A stretch of DNA of 64,000 nt from assembly GCA_963170055.1 (NCBI GenBank), contig CAUJGJ010000291.1:42501-106500 (forward strand). The letters run 5' to 3'. The translations under genes and the position numbers were made by a program. Below the pieces are notes generated by a model. The model saw only the letters and a program-made list of their open reading frames with translations, ran no database searches and was not told the DNA's origin. Numbering within the stretch: position 1 is the first letter of the stretch; each line of letters begins with the position of its first letter. Source of the DNA: Halisarca cf. caerulea (taxonomy: Eukaryota > Porifera > Demospongiae > Chondrillida > Halisarcidae). Of the stretch, positions 1 through 16,633 are shown in pieces.

Positions 1-1136
<1,136 letters not shown>

Positions 1137-1339
1137 TTACGCTGTTTTGAGGGAAAGGCCTTGGAACACCTAAGGTCCACGAATATCTATGCTTTGAGCT
1201 GTAGGGCTTCCACTATTATCAATGGACGAAATTTAATGCAGGGTCTACACGTAGATATGTGTACAAAATTGCGCACGTGAGTTGGACGTGAGCTGGAGCA
1301 GTCTAGCAAGATAGACCATAGCTCGTTCCGCGGTACAGT
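1137..1339. promoter_or_regulatory. Bidirectional promoter OSCP1 / DECD-box helicase, with CACGTG E-box
   Basis: 203 bp separate the two divergent ATGs. An E-box CACGTG lies at 1274-1279 inside GCGCACGTGAG. No TATA box is evident. Sharing of the promoter is inferred from spacing; transcription start sites are not visible. Confidence 0.5.
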
Positions 1340-2782
1340 ATGTATTCCACCGGTAGAGCGGTCGTTAACCGAAAGTTTCGATTTAGTTTCTGGAAGACAG
1401 CATCGATTTGGCAACCCTTGAGCTCATTTGAAGGGAAATCCAAGCGCTCTGGTGAGTATTTCGTGGACAGCACCTACTACGACTCTAAAAGTGTAGAAAA
1501 TGGATGCCAGTCCTTTCGAGACTTGCATGTACATTCTGAGGTGGAGAAGATTCTAAGGAACGAGTGGAATATAGCTGTCCCGACGGAAGTGCAGCGAAGG
1601 TCTCTTCCTCATGCCATGACACGGAAGAGTTGCATCATTCAGTCGCCCACAGGGAGCGGAAAGACGTTATGCTTCCTCTTGCCTGCCATACAAGAAAGAT
1701 CCCCGGGTCTTTCCACACTGATTTTAGTTCCCACGCGGGAACTTGCCCAGCAGGTCCACCGATGTGCTGCTATCTTGGCGGGAAATAAGAAGACCAGTAA
1801 GAGGTTGGAACTTCTTGTCAGTGGGTACTCCGAAGAAGCAGATCCAAAGGATGACAATGACCAGTCAGATGGGCTTGAGAAGGTCGCATTAGAATCTTCA
1901 CCAAACATTGTCATCGGTACACCAAAGAGGGTACTAGAGGCTGTTCAAGATGGAGCATTTGATCTGCAATATCTGAGAAGAATAATCATGGACGAATGTG
2001 ACAAGCTGTTATTGTCAAAGAAAAGACGCAACAGTTGGAGGACAAGGAAATTGAGAATCAGGCATCCCAGACCGGCTGCATCTATCTTGTTCAGCATCAA
2101 AGAGAAGCTAAAAGGACGCTACACTCAGTTGATTTGTACCTCAGCCACGGCTGACTGTGGCGTGGAAGGTGAGCTGAAGGAGCTTGGGTGGAAGGGAGCC
2201 CTCCAAATGGTGCAGTGCTCAACGTCAAGAGAAGTACCTCCCAACATCGAGCACCATTATCTCCCTCTACAGACTGACAGCCAGGATGATGTCGTCAATA
2301 CTCTGGTCCACCTGTTCAGACAGAACAAGGAGCCTTCGTCACTTGTTTTCATCCATCGCAAGTCCGGCATCGATCGGTTTGTGATAAAGCTACGTGAAAA
2401 AGGTCTGCGGACTGTTGCCTTGTATGAGAAGACGTTTGAAAGTGGGGAATTTGCTGATTTTGTTGAAATGTTCAAAAGTGGGGAGGTACAGCTAGCTGTG
2501 GGGACAGAGGAGACAGTAAGAGGACTGGATTTTCCGTGGGTTGGCAGTGTGTACCTCACGGAAGTCCCCCGCAATGTGGAGGAATACCTCCACTTGTGTG
2601 GGCGTGTAGGTCGACTGAACCAGCGTGGGAGGGCAGTAGTCTTGGTGAGCAACCCCGCTAAGGACCTCCCACGTCTTCTTAGGTATTATAGAAGTCTTGG
2701 AGTGGAAGGATCAGATGTCAGTTCCACCTTAAGCTCAAGATTGCTGGATACTCACACTTCTTCCAAAACACAACACAGCTGA
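1340..2782 (+). CDS. DEAD/DECD-box RNA helicase, probably mitochondrial, intronless
   Basis: 480-residue single-exon ORF. The superfamily 2 helicase motifs are in order: Q-like region near residue 76-95 (VPTEVQRRSLPHAM), motif I SPTGSGKT, Ia PTRELAQQ, GG-region replaced by VSGYS, motif Ib GTPKR, motif II DECD, motif III SAT, motif IV LVFIHRK, motif V RGLDFP, motif VI HLCGRVGR. It therefore has two RecA-like domains and ATP-dependent RNA unwinding is expected. Motif II is DECD rather than DEAD. Motif VI is HLCGRVGR rather than HRxGRxGR, losing the first Arg. The first 35 residues are rich in Arg, Lys, Ser and Thr with no acidic residue before the Glu near residue 31, which would suit a mitochondrial presequence (inference). 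DDX28-like helicases are one candidate family but I cannot assign orthology. Confidence 0.85.
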   Translation: MYSTGRAVVNRKFRFSFWKTASIWQPLSSFEGKSKRSGEYFVDSTYYDSKSVENGCQSFRDLHVHSEVEKILRNEWNIAVPTEVQRRSLPHAMTRKSCIIQSPTGSGKTLCFLLPAIQERSPGLSTLILVPTRELAQQVHRCAAILAGNKKTSKRLELLVSGYSEEADPKDDNDQSDGLEKVALESSPNIVIGTPKRVLEAVQDGAFDLQYLRRIIMDECDKLLLSKKRRNSWRTRKLRIRHPRPAASILFSIKEKLKGRYTQLICTSATADCGVEGELKELGWKGALQMVQCSTSREVPPNIEHHYLPLQTDSQDDVVNTLVHLFRQNKEPSSLVFIHRKSGIDRFVIKLREKGLRTVALYEKTFESGEFADFVEMFKSGEVQLAVGTEETVRGLDFPWVGSVYLTEVPRNVEEYLHLCGRVGRLNQRGRAVVLVSNPAKDLPRLLRYYRSLGVEGSDVSSTLSSRLLDTHTSSKTQHS

Positions 2783-2948
2783 TGCCAAACTTACAACTGG
2801 ATATTTTTATTCATTGGATAATATGCACGTTTGCAATTTAATTCAACATAATTATGATCAAACAGCTGCGCATGAATTTCAATCTTACAAATGTAACTGT
2901 CACTATACTTGATGCCAGAAATCATGGAAGATTATTAATTTTACGAAT

Positions 2949-2983
<35 letters not shown>

Positions 2984-3040
2984 CGCACACACACACACAC
3001 ACATAACACACACACACACCACACACACACACACACACAC
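2949..3040. repeat. (CA)n microsatellite between helicase and receptor-like gene
   Basis: Interrupted CA tract in the 450-bp gap between the convergent helicase and membrane-protein genes. The rest of the gap (2783-3235) shows nothing else I can name. Confidence 0.9.
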
Positions 3041-3235
3041 TGCAAAACTTGGCACCGTGGTAACATGTCAATGCGTATGCTATAGCATACAATACCAAAT
3101 CTAAAGCAAAGAAAGCATTAATCATGTACGCACACACCACAGGCATGTACAGTTTGAATACTTCAAGTATTGAAAATCTGCATTGAGTACTGGAAAATGT
3201 ATTGAATGAAGAGCAAAATTCTTCTTTGTGAGGAC

Positions 3236-8385
<5,150 letters not shown>

Positions 8386-8411
8386 GTCACTTCTGGATAC
8401 ATGCGTATATA

Positions 8412-9330
8412 TACAGTGGGCCCTTGTTTATCCGACCACATGTGTTCCTCATATAATGTGTCAGATAAACCAGGTGTTGGATAAATCAAGTGTTGGGTAA
8501 CCAGGCGTTGGATAAACCAGGTGTCGGATAAACCAGGTGTTGGATAAATCAGGTGTTAGATAAACCAGGTGTTGGGTAAACCAGGTGTTAGATAAACCAG
8601 GTGTTGGGTAAACCAGGTGTTGGGTAAACCAGGCGTTGGATAAACCAGGTATTGGGTAAACCAGGTGTTGGGTAAACCAGGTGTTGGGTAAACCAGGTGT
8701 TGGATACCGTATTCTCTCTAAAAATTCGTCATTCTAATTTTCGTCAGGTCTAAATCTTTGGTTTATTTGTATTCTAAACCTGTCGAATTTGCAGCCATTC
8801 TAATTTCCGTCATGTGACTCTAATTTTCGTCAGGTACCGGAAGTGATCTAATATTTCGTCATCTCCCCGCAGTTCCCGATGAATTCGCTCGCGACGATCT
8901 CCTGCAGCGAGTGTATCTTGTTCTTGTAGACACAGAGTCTCACTAAGACGAACAATTGCGATATTTTCTTCGTCTTTAAAGAAGGAAATACACACCGCTT
9001 GTGCTTATTCCGGCTTTCTTTGTGGATTTTTGTTTGTCTAAGTACGCGAATGGGTCAGAATGGCGTACCTCCCATCACTAAAAGCTGGAATTATAGGATT
9101 CGAGAATAGCTTTCTAAAGTTTCGTCATATTCTAATTTTCGTCTAAAAATTCTATATTTTCGTCAGGGCAAACAATTTTGGGAAATCCTATTCTATTCTA
9201 ATAGAACGACGAATTTTTTGCTGTATTAGGTGTGACGAATTTTTAGAGAGAGTACGGTAAATCAGGGTAAATTGTACACAGAGTAGCGATGGTGATTCAC
9301 ACAGCACAGTGTCGGGTGAATGAGGTGTGA
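8412..9330. repeat. 17-bp array GATAAACCAGGTGTTGG inside a MITE-like sequence, split by a younger element
   Basis: Begins CAGTGGGCCCTTGTTTATCC near 8415, then about fifteen 17-bp units to 8704. The array resumes after the TA-flanked element at 8707-9257 and ends near GAATGAGGTGTGACTGCA at about 9310-9330. The flanks GTTGGA and TAAATCAG rejoin to form the same motif seen uninterrupted in other units. Confidence 0.65.
8705..9259. mobile_element. Tc1/mariner-like MITE, 551 bp, TA target duplication
   Basis: Terminal inverted repeats of 24 bp, 8707-8730 and 9234-9257, start CCGTATTCTCTCTAAAAATT and differ at one position (T versus C at base 6). A TA dinucleotide flanks each end (8705-8706 and 9258-9259). 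The interior repeats ATTCTAATTTTCGTCA-type phrases. No transposase is encoded. TA duplication and inverted repeats are typical of Tc1/mariner-derived MITEs; the superfamily is inferred. Confidence 0.75.
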
Positions 9331-10750
9331 CTGCATCTGGGAATTTTACAGTCATGCGTGCACAGCAAGCAACCATACATGTCTTACATACGTAGGCATA
9401 TGCAGCATACATGTACTGCACTGAGAGGGTTCACAACAACTATTGAGAGGGTTCACAACAACTATTGAGAGGGTTCACAACAACAGTTAAGAGCTCACAA
9501 CAACTCGGAACAGTTTCACAACAAATGCGGTGTCAGGATTCTTTCCTTATGTTATGCAGACGTGTAAATGACACAATACTTGAATGTGTGCATGCAGTGT
9601 GGTTCCTGGGCACCTATTTCTTGGTAATTTTGATGTGATAATATGAAAAGGTACGTAATTCTTATAATTATTTAGTATATATAGTATAATCAGTAGTATT
9701 ATAGTACAATATATAGCAATTCTAATAATCTGTCATTTTTAAAAAATTATTATTATTTTATACACAATAATATGCAAAACAAACAAAACAAACAAACAAA
9801 AATTCAATCAAATCTATAAAATTATATCTATATCTATAAAATATCTATAAAATTATATATTAATACTTGAATAATATTATTATGTGCATACCAAGCAACT
9901 TGTGGTTTCCGGGATCTATTTCTCAGAATTTTATGATGTAATTCACAGGGAGAAGTGTGGGCAGTGCCAGACTATGTAGCATGTAGAGTGAACTCTCGCT
10001 AATCTGCCAACATTTCCTCACCCAAACTCTCTATCTGTCAATAATTCTGTGCACAAAGCAAAGGAAATGGCTGGGGATTGACTCGCATAATTCACCACAC
10101 TGGTATGCATGGGGCACCGATTGGGTAAAAACCTACATTAATTGGGATATTTTCATATATCTGAAAGTATACAGTATATTGGCAGAAATCTCCAGAGATT
10201 TAAAATATCTCTCTCATTAATCCACTGCAGCCTATCATGAGATACTACGATGGATTAAGGAGGAATCTGAGCCAAAAACATAATAATTATAATAATAATA
10301 ATATTATATAATAACTATTATTATACTGCAATGGAGAAATCAGAGCCACAAACATAATAATTATATAATAAAAATAATATCATATAATAACTATTATCAT
10401 ACTGCAATGGAGAAATCAGAGCCACAAACATACAATGAGCGAACAGCAAAATCCACTACAAACAGTGGACTACTGATGTAACAGTGAAAATTCCCACTCA
10501 AATGTTTTGTTGTATGAAAACTTTGCTTGGCATTGTGTCAATTATAATAATCATTGTTCATTATCACAAAATTATTTTCATCATTAAAATAATTATTTTT
10601 ATTATTATGTAAATGAAATTATTTTTATTATTATGTAAATTAATTATAATTATAAGTAATTAAAAATTATAATTAAAAATAATAATAATAATAATAATAA
10701 TATGCTAAACTGCTACGTTTCACCATTGATACTCTCATCCCGAATGAAGC
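9260..10750. other. AT-rich intergenic stretch without a recognisable gene
   Basis: Contains three 22-bp GAGAGGGTTCACAACAACTA repeats at 9424-9490, oligo(ATT/AAT) runs around 9660-9860 and 10270-10700, and a repeated phrase CTGCAATGGAGAAATCAGAG at 10326 and 10401. No ORF of plausible composition was seen. Confidence 0.7.
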
Positions 10751-10943
10751 TACAGTGGAGCCTCCGATAGTGGACGCTCCAAAATAAAGATATTCTCTCT
10801 ACAAAGGACCTTGAGGTCCCAAGATATATATGCCCTATATATACATAGTTCCAATACATTTTGGACCTCCCAAAGAGGACAACCTCCTTACAAAGGACAA
10901 AAAGACTGTCCCAAAGTGTTCTGTATTCATAGATTCCACTGTA
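10751..10943. mobile_element. MITE-like element, TACAGTGGAGCCTCC ends
   Basis: Left end TACAGTGGAGCCTCCGATAG, right end ATAGATTCCACTGTA, with internal CTCTACAAAGGACCTTGAGG and CTTACAAAGGACAAAAAGAC. This matches the non-coding elements with CAGTG(G/A)A termini found across the window. Confidence 0.65.
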
Positions 10944-11163
10944 TATGAAAGTGGTGGGGCATCTCAACCCGGCCTATGGTCGCAAAACCCTCCCATTCTT
11001 ACAGTAGTCTATAAAGCTCTAAATACATGACACTGTATTGCTGAGGTTTGGTAAGAAAAGTGGTAGGGCTCCTAAGTGGTTCCTCCAACCACAGACACTC
11101 CTTACTAAGCAATGTAGTAGGGTAAGGCGGGGTAACATGGTACAGGTGGGTAACTTGGAACAG

Positions 11164-11203
11164 CCATAGACACTCTATACTACGTAGTATAGAGTGTCTA
11201 TGG
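11164..11203. repeat. Perfect 40-bp palindrome
   Basis: The half CCATAGACACTCTATACTAC is followed immediately by its exact reverse complement with no spacer. A shorter relative (26 bp, CATAGATACTCTA half) lies at 53191-53216. Such perfect palindromes could be remnants of a foldback element. Confidence 0.9.
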
Positions 11204-11453
11204 AACAGCCGAGTAAAAGCAGTGTCCGGCAATAGTAAGCTACAGGTACAATTTTTGGTCACTACAGCAATAACCCTATAGTGTCTATGCTACGGCTCTG
11301 GCTGTGCTAAGCACACAAAGAACGCAATAGTCATAAGTCTACAGCTCGGGCATTGTCCCTCAAGGTACAATGATAAAGGTACCACACATAACGACAAGGT
11401 CACGCAAGAGGATAAGTTTCCAAAAGCAGGTCAACTTGACAGCGAAATGGCGG

Positions 11454-11950
11454 TCAATGCCTACATGCACACAAGACCCTAGATACTGAAGATGCGGGAG
11501 ACCAGCTGAGAATTAAAACTGTGATCAGTTAGGTAGATAACAATTGAAATATCTACGGGATGAAAATTACAGTTTCGTATTTTTCACCTACACCGGATTG
11601 GTGTTTGATACTGAAAGCGTAATCTGCCGTAGCTGACTCTTTCGCCTGCACTAGACCAGACTACTGAAAGCGAAGGTAAAAGAATAGTTATACAATCATA
11701 GATACGGAGGGGCAAAACGGTATCTCCCGGGTCGATCTTTGATAGCCAAAGACAATGAAAACAAAGAATAAATCAGCGCCAAAATTGCACAGTACAAAAA
11801 ATCATGATGCATACCAGAAAGTACTTGACGAGTATACAATAGAACAATCCAAAGGAGCGAGAAAACTGAAAACTTCGACAAGATCTTCATTGTCGATCTG
11901 AGCATAGGGTCTATGATCTGGCTAGCGAGTAACCAGATAACGTTATTCAT
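11454..11950 (-). CDS. Possible small secreted or membrane protein gene (hypothetical, three exons)
   Basis: Tentative model: exons 11815-11950 (ATG at 11950), 11588-11663 and 11454-11505, in matching phase, 87 residues. The N-terminus has a strongly hydrophobic segment after a basic run (STMKILSKFSVFSLLWIVLL), like a signal peptide. Acceptors CTTTCAG and AATTCTCAG are good; donors GTATGC and GTGAAA are acceptable. A CACGTGAC E-box lies just upstream at 11961-11968. No homology is recognised and the ORF could be fortuitous. Confidence 0.25.
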
Positions 11951-12028
11951 AGTACTAGAACACGTGACTCAATTAGAAGCCAAATAACCACTCATTCATA
12001 CAGAAAATTAATAAAGTTTTGCAGTCAA

Positions 12029-12982
12029 TCAGGCATTTGCTCTGGCAATACGCCTGTCCCGCTCTTCAGCAATAGTGAGCCTGACGCCCTTTCCACGCGG
12101 GAGAGAAACCCACGGCTTTGCTCCTTTCCCAACCACAAAGACATTCCCAAGTCGAGTAGCAAAGGTGTTTCCAGCTGTGTCTTTTAGCTGCACGATATCG
12201 TGAGATCCCGGATGTCTCTCCTTGGCTACAATCACCCCAACACGCCCCAAGTTACGACCTCCTGTAACCATTGCAACCTGGCCTGTCTCGAACTTAACAT
12301 AATCTGTGATTTTCCCACTTTCAATGTTAATCTTCACTGTGTCGTTGACTTGAATGAGCGGATCAGGATAACGAATTGTCCTTCCATCGTGGGTGACGCA
12401 GAAAGGGATGCCTTTGGGCCCAACTTGAACTCTCCTCACTTTTCCCAACTTGTACTGCAAGAAGACAACATAATAAAACATACAGTCACACTCCATTGGC
12501 ATGAAACTCAGAGGGCAAGGGAATGACTAAACATGTATATTTGGATAAAAATTCACACACACGCATGCACACACACACATACACACACACGCATGCGCGC
12601 ATGTACACACACACACACACACACGCATGCGCGCATGTACACACACACACACACACACACATTTGAGCACCAGCTAAAAAGGGTGCTGTCCAGCATACAT
12701 GTATGTATGGCATACTGACTGCCATCCAACACATTGTGAAAATAGGACTGCAACACAGCGTTCACAAACCTTTGACTCTTCTGAGGTTATCCTGTGAATC
12801 GTGAAGCGACCCTTGACATCGTACATGAGACGGAAGAATTCAGCAGTTTTGTCAATTTGAATCACATCTGCAAGAAAAGAGCACACACTACAATAGCTAC
12901 ACCATTCCAACGACACACCATATGACATACACATGCTCACAAATATGAAGTTGATGTAGGAACTGTGTCTGTGTTTGTGTTT

Positions 12983-13050
<68 letters not shown>

Positions 13051-13732
13051 ATGCACACTCAGGTAGAAGTATACACGAATGCATTACAAGTATGATTCTA
13101 CAGTCACAAACTAGAACCCAGACTTCAAAAATCTGTCAGGTGACTGGATTGAAAAACCCAAATGAACCACTACAAACTAATTATACTTGCTGGTGGAATT
13201 CAAGCAAGACAGGCGGTGTCAGTAGCTTCTTACTGTAATGCATCACGCAATATTGTAAAGCCTTCACAAGTGAACGAAGTGAGGGCGCCAACACTCACCC
13301 ATATATCCGGCTGGGTAGCAAGGATCTGTTCTGACTTTACCATCCACCTTCACCAATCGCTGAGCCAAAATTTTGATGACCTCTTTACCATTCAGAGCAT
13401 ATTTTAAGCGGTTTCTCAAGAAGATGACAAGGGGTAAGCATTCCCGTAGTTTGTGCGGACCACACGACGGACGTGGAGCCTAAATCAATATATATATACA
13501 CACATACTCAAACATACCCTGCCCAGCAACAGTAACAAAGAACTAACGTATCGTCCACTAAGTTTGTCCAGCATCCAATGCTTGGGTGCATTTAACCGCT
13601 TTAGATGCTTCCTAGGTCCTCTGGTCTAAATAAAAAAGACACGGAGAGATCATAACTTGTATTTCTAAACCACTGGACAACTAAATGTAGCTTAATCAAG
13701 ACGATTGTTTTCCACGCTGTGTTACCTACCAT
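12029..13732 (-). CDS. RPS4: 40S ribosomal protein S4 (eS4)
   Basis: Five coding exons: 13730-13732 (ATG only), 13548-13625, 13299-13479, 12770-12867 and 12029-12454, encoding 261 residues against 263 in vertebrates. The sequence [20 protein letters not shown], the S4-type RNA-binding block [20 protein letters not shown], the KOW-like region [13 protein letters not shown] and the tail [20 protein letters not shown] are diagnostic. It is a structural small-subunit protein. The start was chosen because ATG followed at once by a GTAGGT donor reproduces the known RPS4 exon layout and gives MTRGP. The alternative ATG at 13911 inserts an extra codon and has a poorer upstream context. The 5' UTR holds a CTCTTC pyrimidine stretch, as expected for a TOP mRNA. 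Confidence 0.95.
12554..12661. repeat. (CA)n microsatellite in RPS4 intron 4
   Basis: Interrupted CA tract with GCATGCGCGCATG phrases between RPS4 exons 4 and 5. Confidence 0.9.
12971..13049. repeat. (TG)n microsatellite in RPS4 intron 3
   Basis: Near-pure TG tract between RPS4 exons 3 and 4. Confidence 0.95.
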
Positions 13733-13762
13733 TTTGTCTTGTACGAAGAGACAACGTGCAAC

Positions 13763-13774
13763 TGCGCATGCGCA
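13763..13774. promoter_or_regulatory. NRF-1-type palindrome in the RPS4 promoter
   Basis: TGCGCATGCGCA is a perfect match to the palindromic NRF-1 consensus, 31 bp upstream of the RPS4 ATG. NRF-1 sites are common in animal housekeeping promoters. Its use here is inferred from sequence and position. Confidence 0.6.
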
Positions 13775-13804
13775 CAAGTAACATACTGAATATTCATTGC
13801 ATAA

Positions 13805-13877
13805 TACAGTATAACCTCTCAAAACCAAACACCCTAGGGACCAAAGAAATGGCTCAGTTTTGAGAGGTTCCACTGTA
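13805..13877. mobile_element. Short MITE (73 bp) just upstream of the RPS4 promoter
   Basis: TACAGTATAACCTCTCAAAA at the left and TTTTGAGAGGTTCCACTGTA at the right are inverted copies. The interior is only about 35 bp. It belongs to the CAGTG(G/A)AACCTCTC family. Confidence 0.75.
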
Positions 13878-13930
13878 TTATAATGTAGCTGCACCTCCTT
13901 ACCGGGTAGCCATGACACTTCACTTGTAAT

Positions 13931-14117
13931 TACAGTGAAACCTCTAACTGAACTGAACCCTCTGTATTCTGAAAACCCGGCTCTCTAAACTGGACATGTT
14001 TTTAAGTCCTGCTCTCTATATTTGCTGTACATATAGAACCTCTCTAATCCGGAAACCTCTCTAAACTGAACCATTTCTTTGGTCCCAAGGGTGTTCGGTT
14101 TAGAGAAGTTACACTGT
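13931..14117. mobile_element. MITE (187 bp), same family, between RPS4 and POU genes
   Basis: Ends TACAGTGAAACCTCTAAC and TAGAGAAGTTACACTGTA are inverted repeats; the interior has AATCCGGAAACCTCTC. It leaves little unique sequence between the RPS4 promoter and the POU gene's 3' end. Confidence 0.75.
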
Positions 14118-14143
14118 AGTTTTACTTCTATCTATGAATAAAC

Positions 14144-14149
14144 TTTATT
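14144..14149 (-). terminator. Poly(A) signal of the POU gene
   Basis: TTTATT on the plus strand is AATAAA on the minus strand, about 145 bp beyond the POU stop codon. Confidence 0.5.
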
Positions 14150-14294
14150 TACATGGTGTTGAAAACGATGAACAATCGTGAATGATGAGCAAAAATGCTG
14201 GGTTAAAAAAGTGAAGCATACGAGAATTGTCAAGATAAGAGATTACAAACAAGAAATATTGGTGGAAACGAATAATTAAATAAATGCAAACAAT

Positions 14295-15950
14295 TCAGTC
14301 GTCATTTGCACTGCCACTGTCCTTCTCTAGCTTCATTGAAAAGGTGTCTACAGGAGCAGATGATTCACGGCGTATTTTCTGCCTTCTATTGCAAAACCAG
14401 ACGCGAACTACTTCATATTCCAAGCCAACTTTCTCTGCAATGTTGCTCAATTCCTGCGATCCAGGCTTAGGCTGATTGACAAAGTACTCCTCCAAGCTGG
14501 CTTTGATGCTGGGAGTGAGGGTTGTTCTCCTTTTTCTACTTTTCTTTCCAGAATTTGCTTCTTTGTCTGCATATTTGGAAGTGGCTTCTTCCATCCATTT
14601 CTTCAACACGGTCATGATTTTTTTCATGTTCTGTGCACTAAGCATGATGGATTCAAACCTACAGATGGTTGTCTGACTTAAGGACATACTGTATTTCTCG
14701 CCAAGCTGTTTACCAACGTCAATCTGAGTGTATCCAAGTGCCTGCCTACGCTGCTTAAACATCTTGACAAATTCCTCAACATCGGTATCAATGCTTTCGT
14801 CAACCTCCAGGGGCCGTTTTCTAGACACTGCAAATGCCTTCTGGCCCTTGACACTGTTGCCATTTTGCTGAACAACAGGGCTCAGCACAGCAGGTGTGGG
14901 AGTTGTGGTCGTAAAGACCAGGCTGCTCGTGGCTTGGGAGAATGACGTCACAGCATTCATGGTGGGTACAGCTGAAGGCAGGCTGGGATCGCCAGGTAAA
15001 GTTGGTTGAATTTCTGGGTCTTGCAGAATATCCATCAAAGACTTTGTTGCTGCCTGGCTGTCTGCAGGATCTTCGCCATCCTTCTTGAGATCCACCTGAG
15101 GTAGAAGATCAGCTTTAATGCCTTTCGGTAACTGTACAAACGATTGCACTGGGATGCCTTGGAGTTTTAAGGACGATCCCAAAGAACCGAACGAGAAAGG
15201 GATAGTGATAACGTTGGCAGATCCTGGGAGTGCTGCCAGCTGTGTCAGACCCTGACTACCTGTAACGTTACCAGTCATACCAAGTGCGCCCGGACCAGTT
15301 GGTGGATGGTTGAGCAATATGGCTGTCTGCCCATTTGCAGTACGAATTAGCGGAGATTGGGAATTGAGCACAAGTGGTGTCTGTTGTCCCAGTGATGAAA
15401 AAACACTTGCTTGAGAAGAAGTGGCTAACAATACAGCCCCTTGATCAGATGTTGGCAGTGTGTTTAGTAAAGACTGGCTTGAAGCTACAACTCCTTGTGA
15501 CACCATTGCTGAGACGTCAATGTCGAGGGGCTGCGACACATCGGCAGCCTTCCCTGAAGGTGGTGTACCACTGCAGGATGTTTGTTCATCGGCTGGTTTT
15601 GGGGTGAGGCCCTGGAGCAAGTTGCTTCCTTGTGGTGGCACTGAAATAGCCATAATGTTACTACTGCCCAGGTTCATCAGCTTGCTCAAATCCAAACTAC
15701 TGCTGAAGTTGACAGGCAAAGTTGTAGTCTGTAGCTTACTTGCTACACCTCCACCCACACCAGGACCAGGCTTGGTTAGGGAATTGTTGTTGATTATGTG
15801 AGACATCAGCTGCTGAGCAATTTGCTTGTCAGATTCCAACTGATCCAGCCCATCTTCGAGCCCACCTTCCACAGGGGTCTTTCCTCCACCGTCTTCCGCG
15901 AGACCTGCCAGGACATTGATGCGATTCAAGGTGTCTTCGCTTGTGGCCAT
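14295..15950 (-). CDS. POU-domain homeobox transcription factor
   Basis: 551 residues in one coding exon. A long Ser/Thr/Gln/Pro-rich N-terminal region (about 1-380) is followed by a POU-specific domain (about 385-460; FKQRRQALGYTQIDVGKQLG, SQTTICRFE). A basic linker and a homeodomain follow (about 478-538; SRKRRTTLTPSIKASLEEYF, EVVRVWFCNRRQKIRR). The RVWFCNRRQ recognition helix with Cys is the POU hallmark. It binds octamer-like DNA in the nucleus. The POU class cannot be settled by eye; TICRFE and the homeodomain look nearest POU1/POU2-like types. A 5' UTR intron runs 15963-16362 (donor GTAAGT, acceptor TTTACAG). The ATG at 15950 sits 12 bp after the acceptor. Confidence 0.93.
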   Translation of the reverse strand: MATSEDTLNRINVLAGLAEDGGGKTPVEGGLEDGLDQLESDKQIAQQLMSHIINNNSLTKPGPGVGGGVASKLQTTTLPVNFSSSLDLSKLMNLGSSNIMAISVPPQGSNLLQGLTPKPADEQTSCSGTPPSGKAADVSQPLDIDVSAMVSQGVVASSQSLLNTLPTSDQGAVLLATSSQASVFSSLGQQTPLVLNSQSPLIRTANGQTAILLNHPPTGPGALGMTGNVTGSQGLTQLAALPGSANVITIPFSFGSLGSSLKLQGIPVQSFVQLPKGIKADLLPQVDLKKDGEDPADSQAATKSLMDILQDPEIQPTLPGDPSLPSAVPTMNAVTSFSQATSSLVFTTTTPTPAVLSPVVQQNGNSVKGQKAFAVSRKRPLEVDESIDTDVEEFVKMFKQRRQALGYTQIDVGKQLGEKYSMSLSQTTICRFESIMLSAQNMKKIMTVLKKWMEEATSKYADKEANSGKKSRKRRTTLTPSIKASLEEYFVNQPKPGSQELSNIAEKVGLEYEVVRVWFCNRRQKIRRESSAPVDTFSMKLEKDSGSANDD

Positions 15951-16362
15951 GACCGTCTCTCCCTGTAAACAAAACGCCGGACAACGTAAATCTTACTCAC
16001 AAACACTAAAGGCATCGCGTGGTACCATAGATACTACCAATAGCACTCCCTAATTGAAACAAAACGTTGGTGAAACAAAAGGGCAACTCAAATGCCCTAC
16101 TGAGCACACACATATGTACACCTGTATCAGTGCAAACGAACAAATCTCATCCTCGCGCACAAGATGGGGGGTCTACACGATCTCTCCCCGGATAAGAGGG
16201 GAGGTCGACACATCGTGAATTTCATTGAAGGCTGTGAATATTCTTAGATCAGCATATTTTAGGTCAACTGCGAAGGTAGGAGCTAGAGCGGTAACAGGTG
16301 GTAGGGGCTGTTTCTACTCGCAAACGTTTGAATTTGTATGAACAGTGAGCACGTACACTTAC

Positions 16363-16500
16363 CGACAACTGATCAAGAGCGTCTACTTCGAGATAACACT
16401 ACCCGCGAGAAGAAACAAGAGTAAAATCTTGCCTGTGGTTTAGGTAATTGCACCTCGTCTATTTCCGGAAGTGGGTGGTCCTTAATACAACATGGCCGCG
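16363..16500 (-). promoter_or_regulatory. POU gene first (untranslated) exon and promoter with ETS and YY1-like motifs
   Basis: The 5' UTR exon ends at the donor at 16362-16363. Upstream on the minus strand, CCGGAAGT (ETS core) lies at 16465-16472 and AACATGGCCGC (YY1-like) at 16489-16499. The transcription start site is not directly visible. Confidence 0.5.
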
Positions 16501-16633
16501 ATGCATATTATAATACATTTACTAGGGATTAGGGGGGGAAATTTAAAAGCCAAAGCATACATACTACACAGTAAATGATAAAACACAGTATATTTAGTAA
16601 AATTGTTCACACACTAAATCTAGAAGACAATCT

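Noticed and set aside
13903..13913. Alternative RPS4 first exon reading ATGGCTACCCG
   Set aside because: It needs a weaker acceptor and inserts an extra residue; the ATG-only exon at 13730-13732 reproduces the conserved RPS4 exon layout and has a TOP-like leader.
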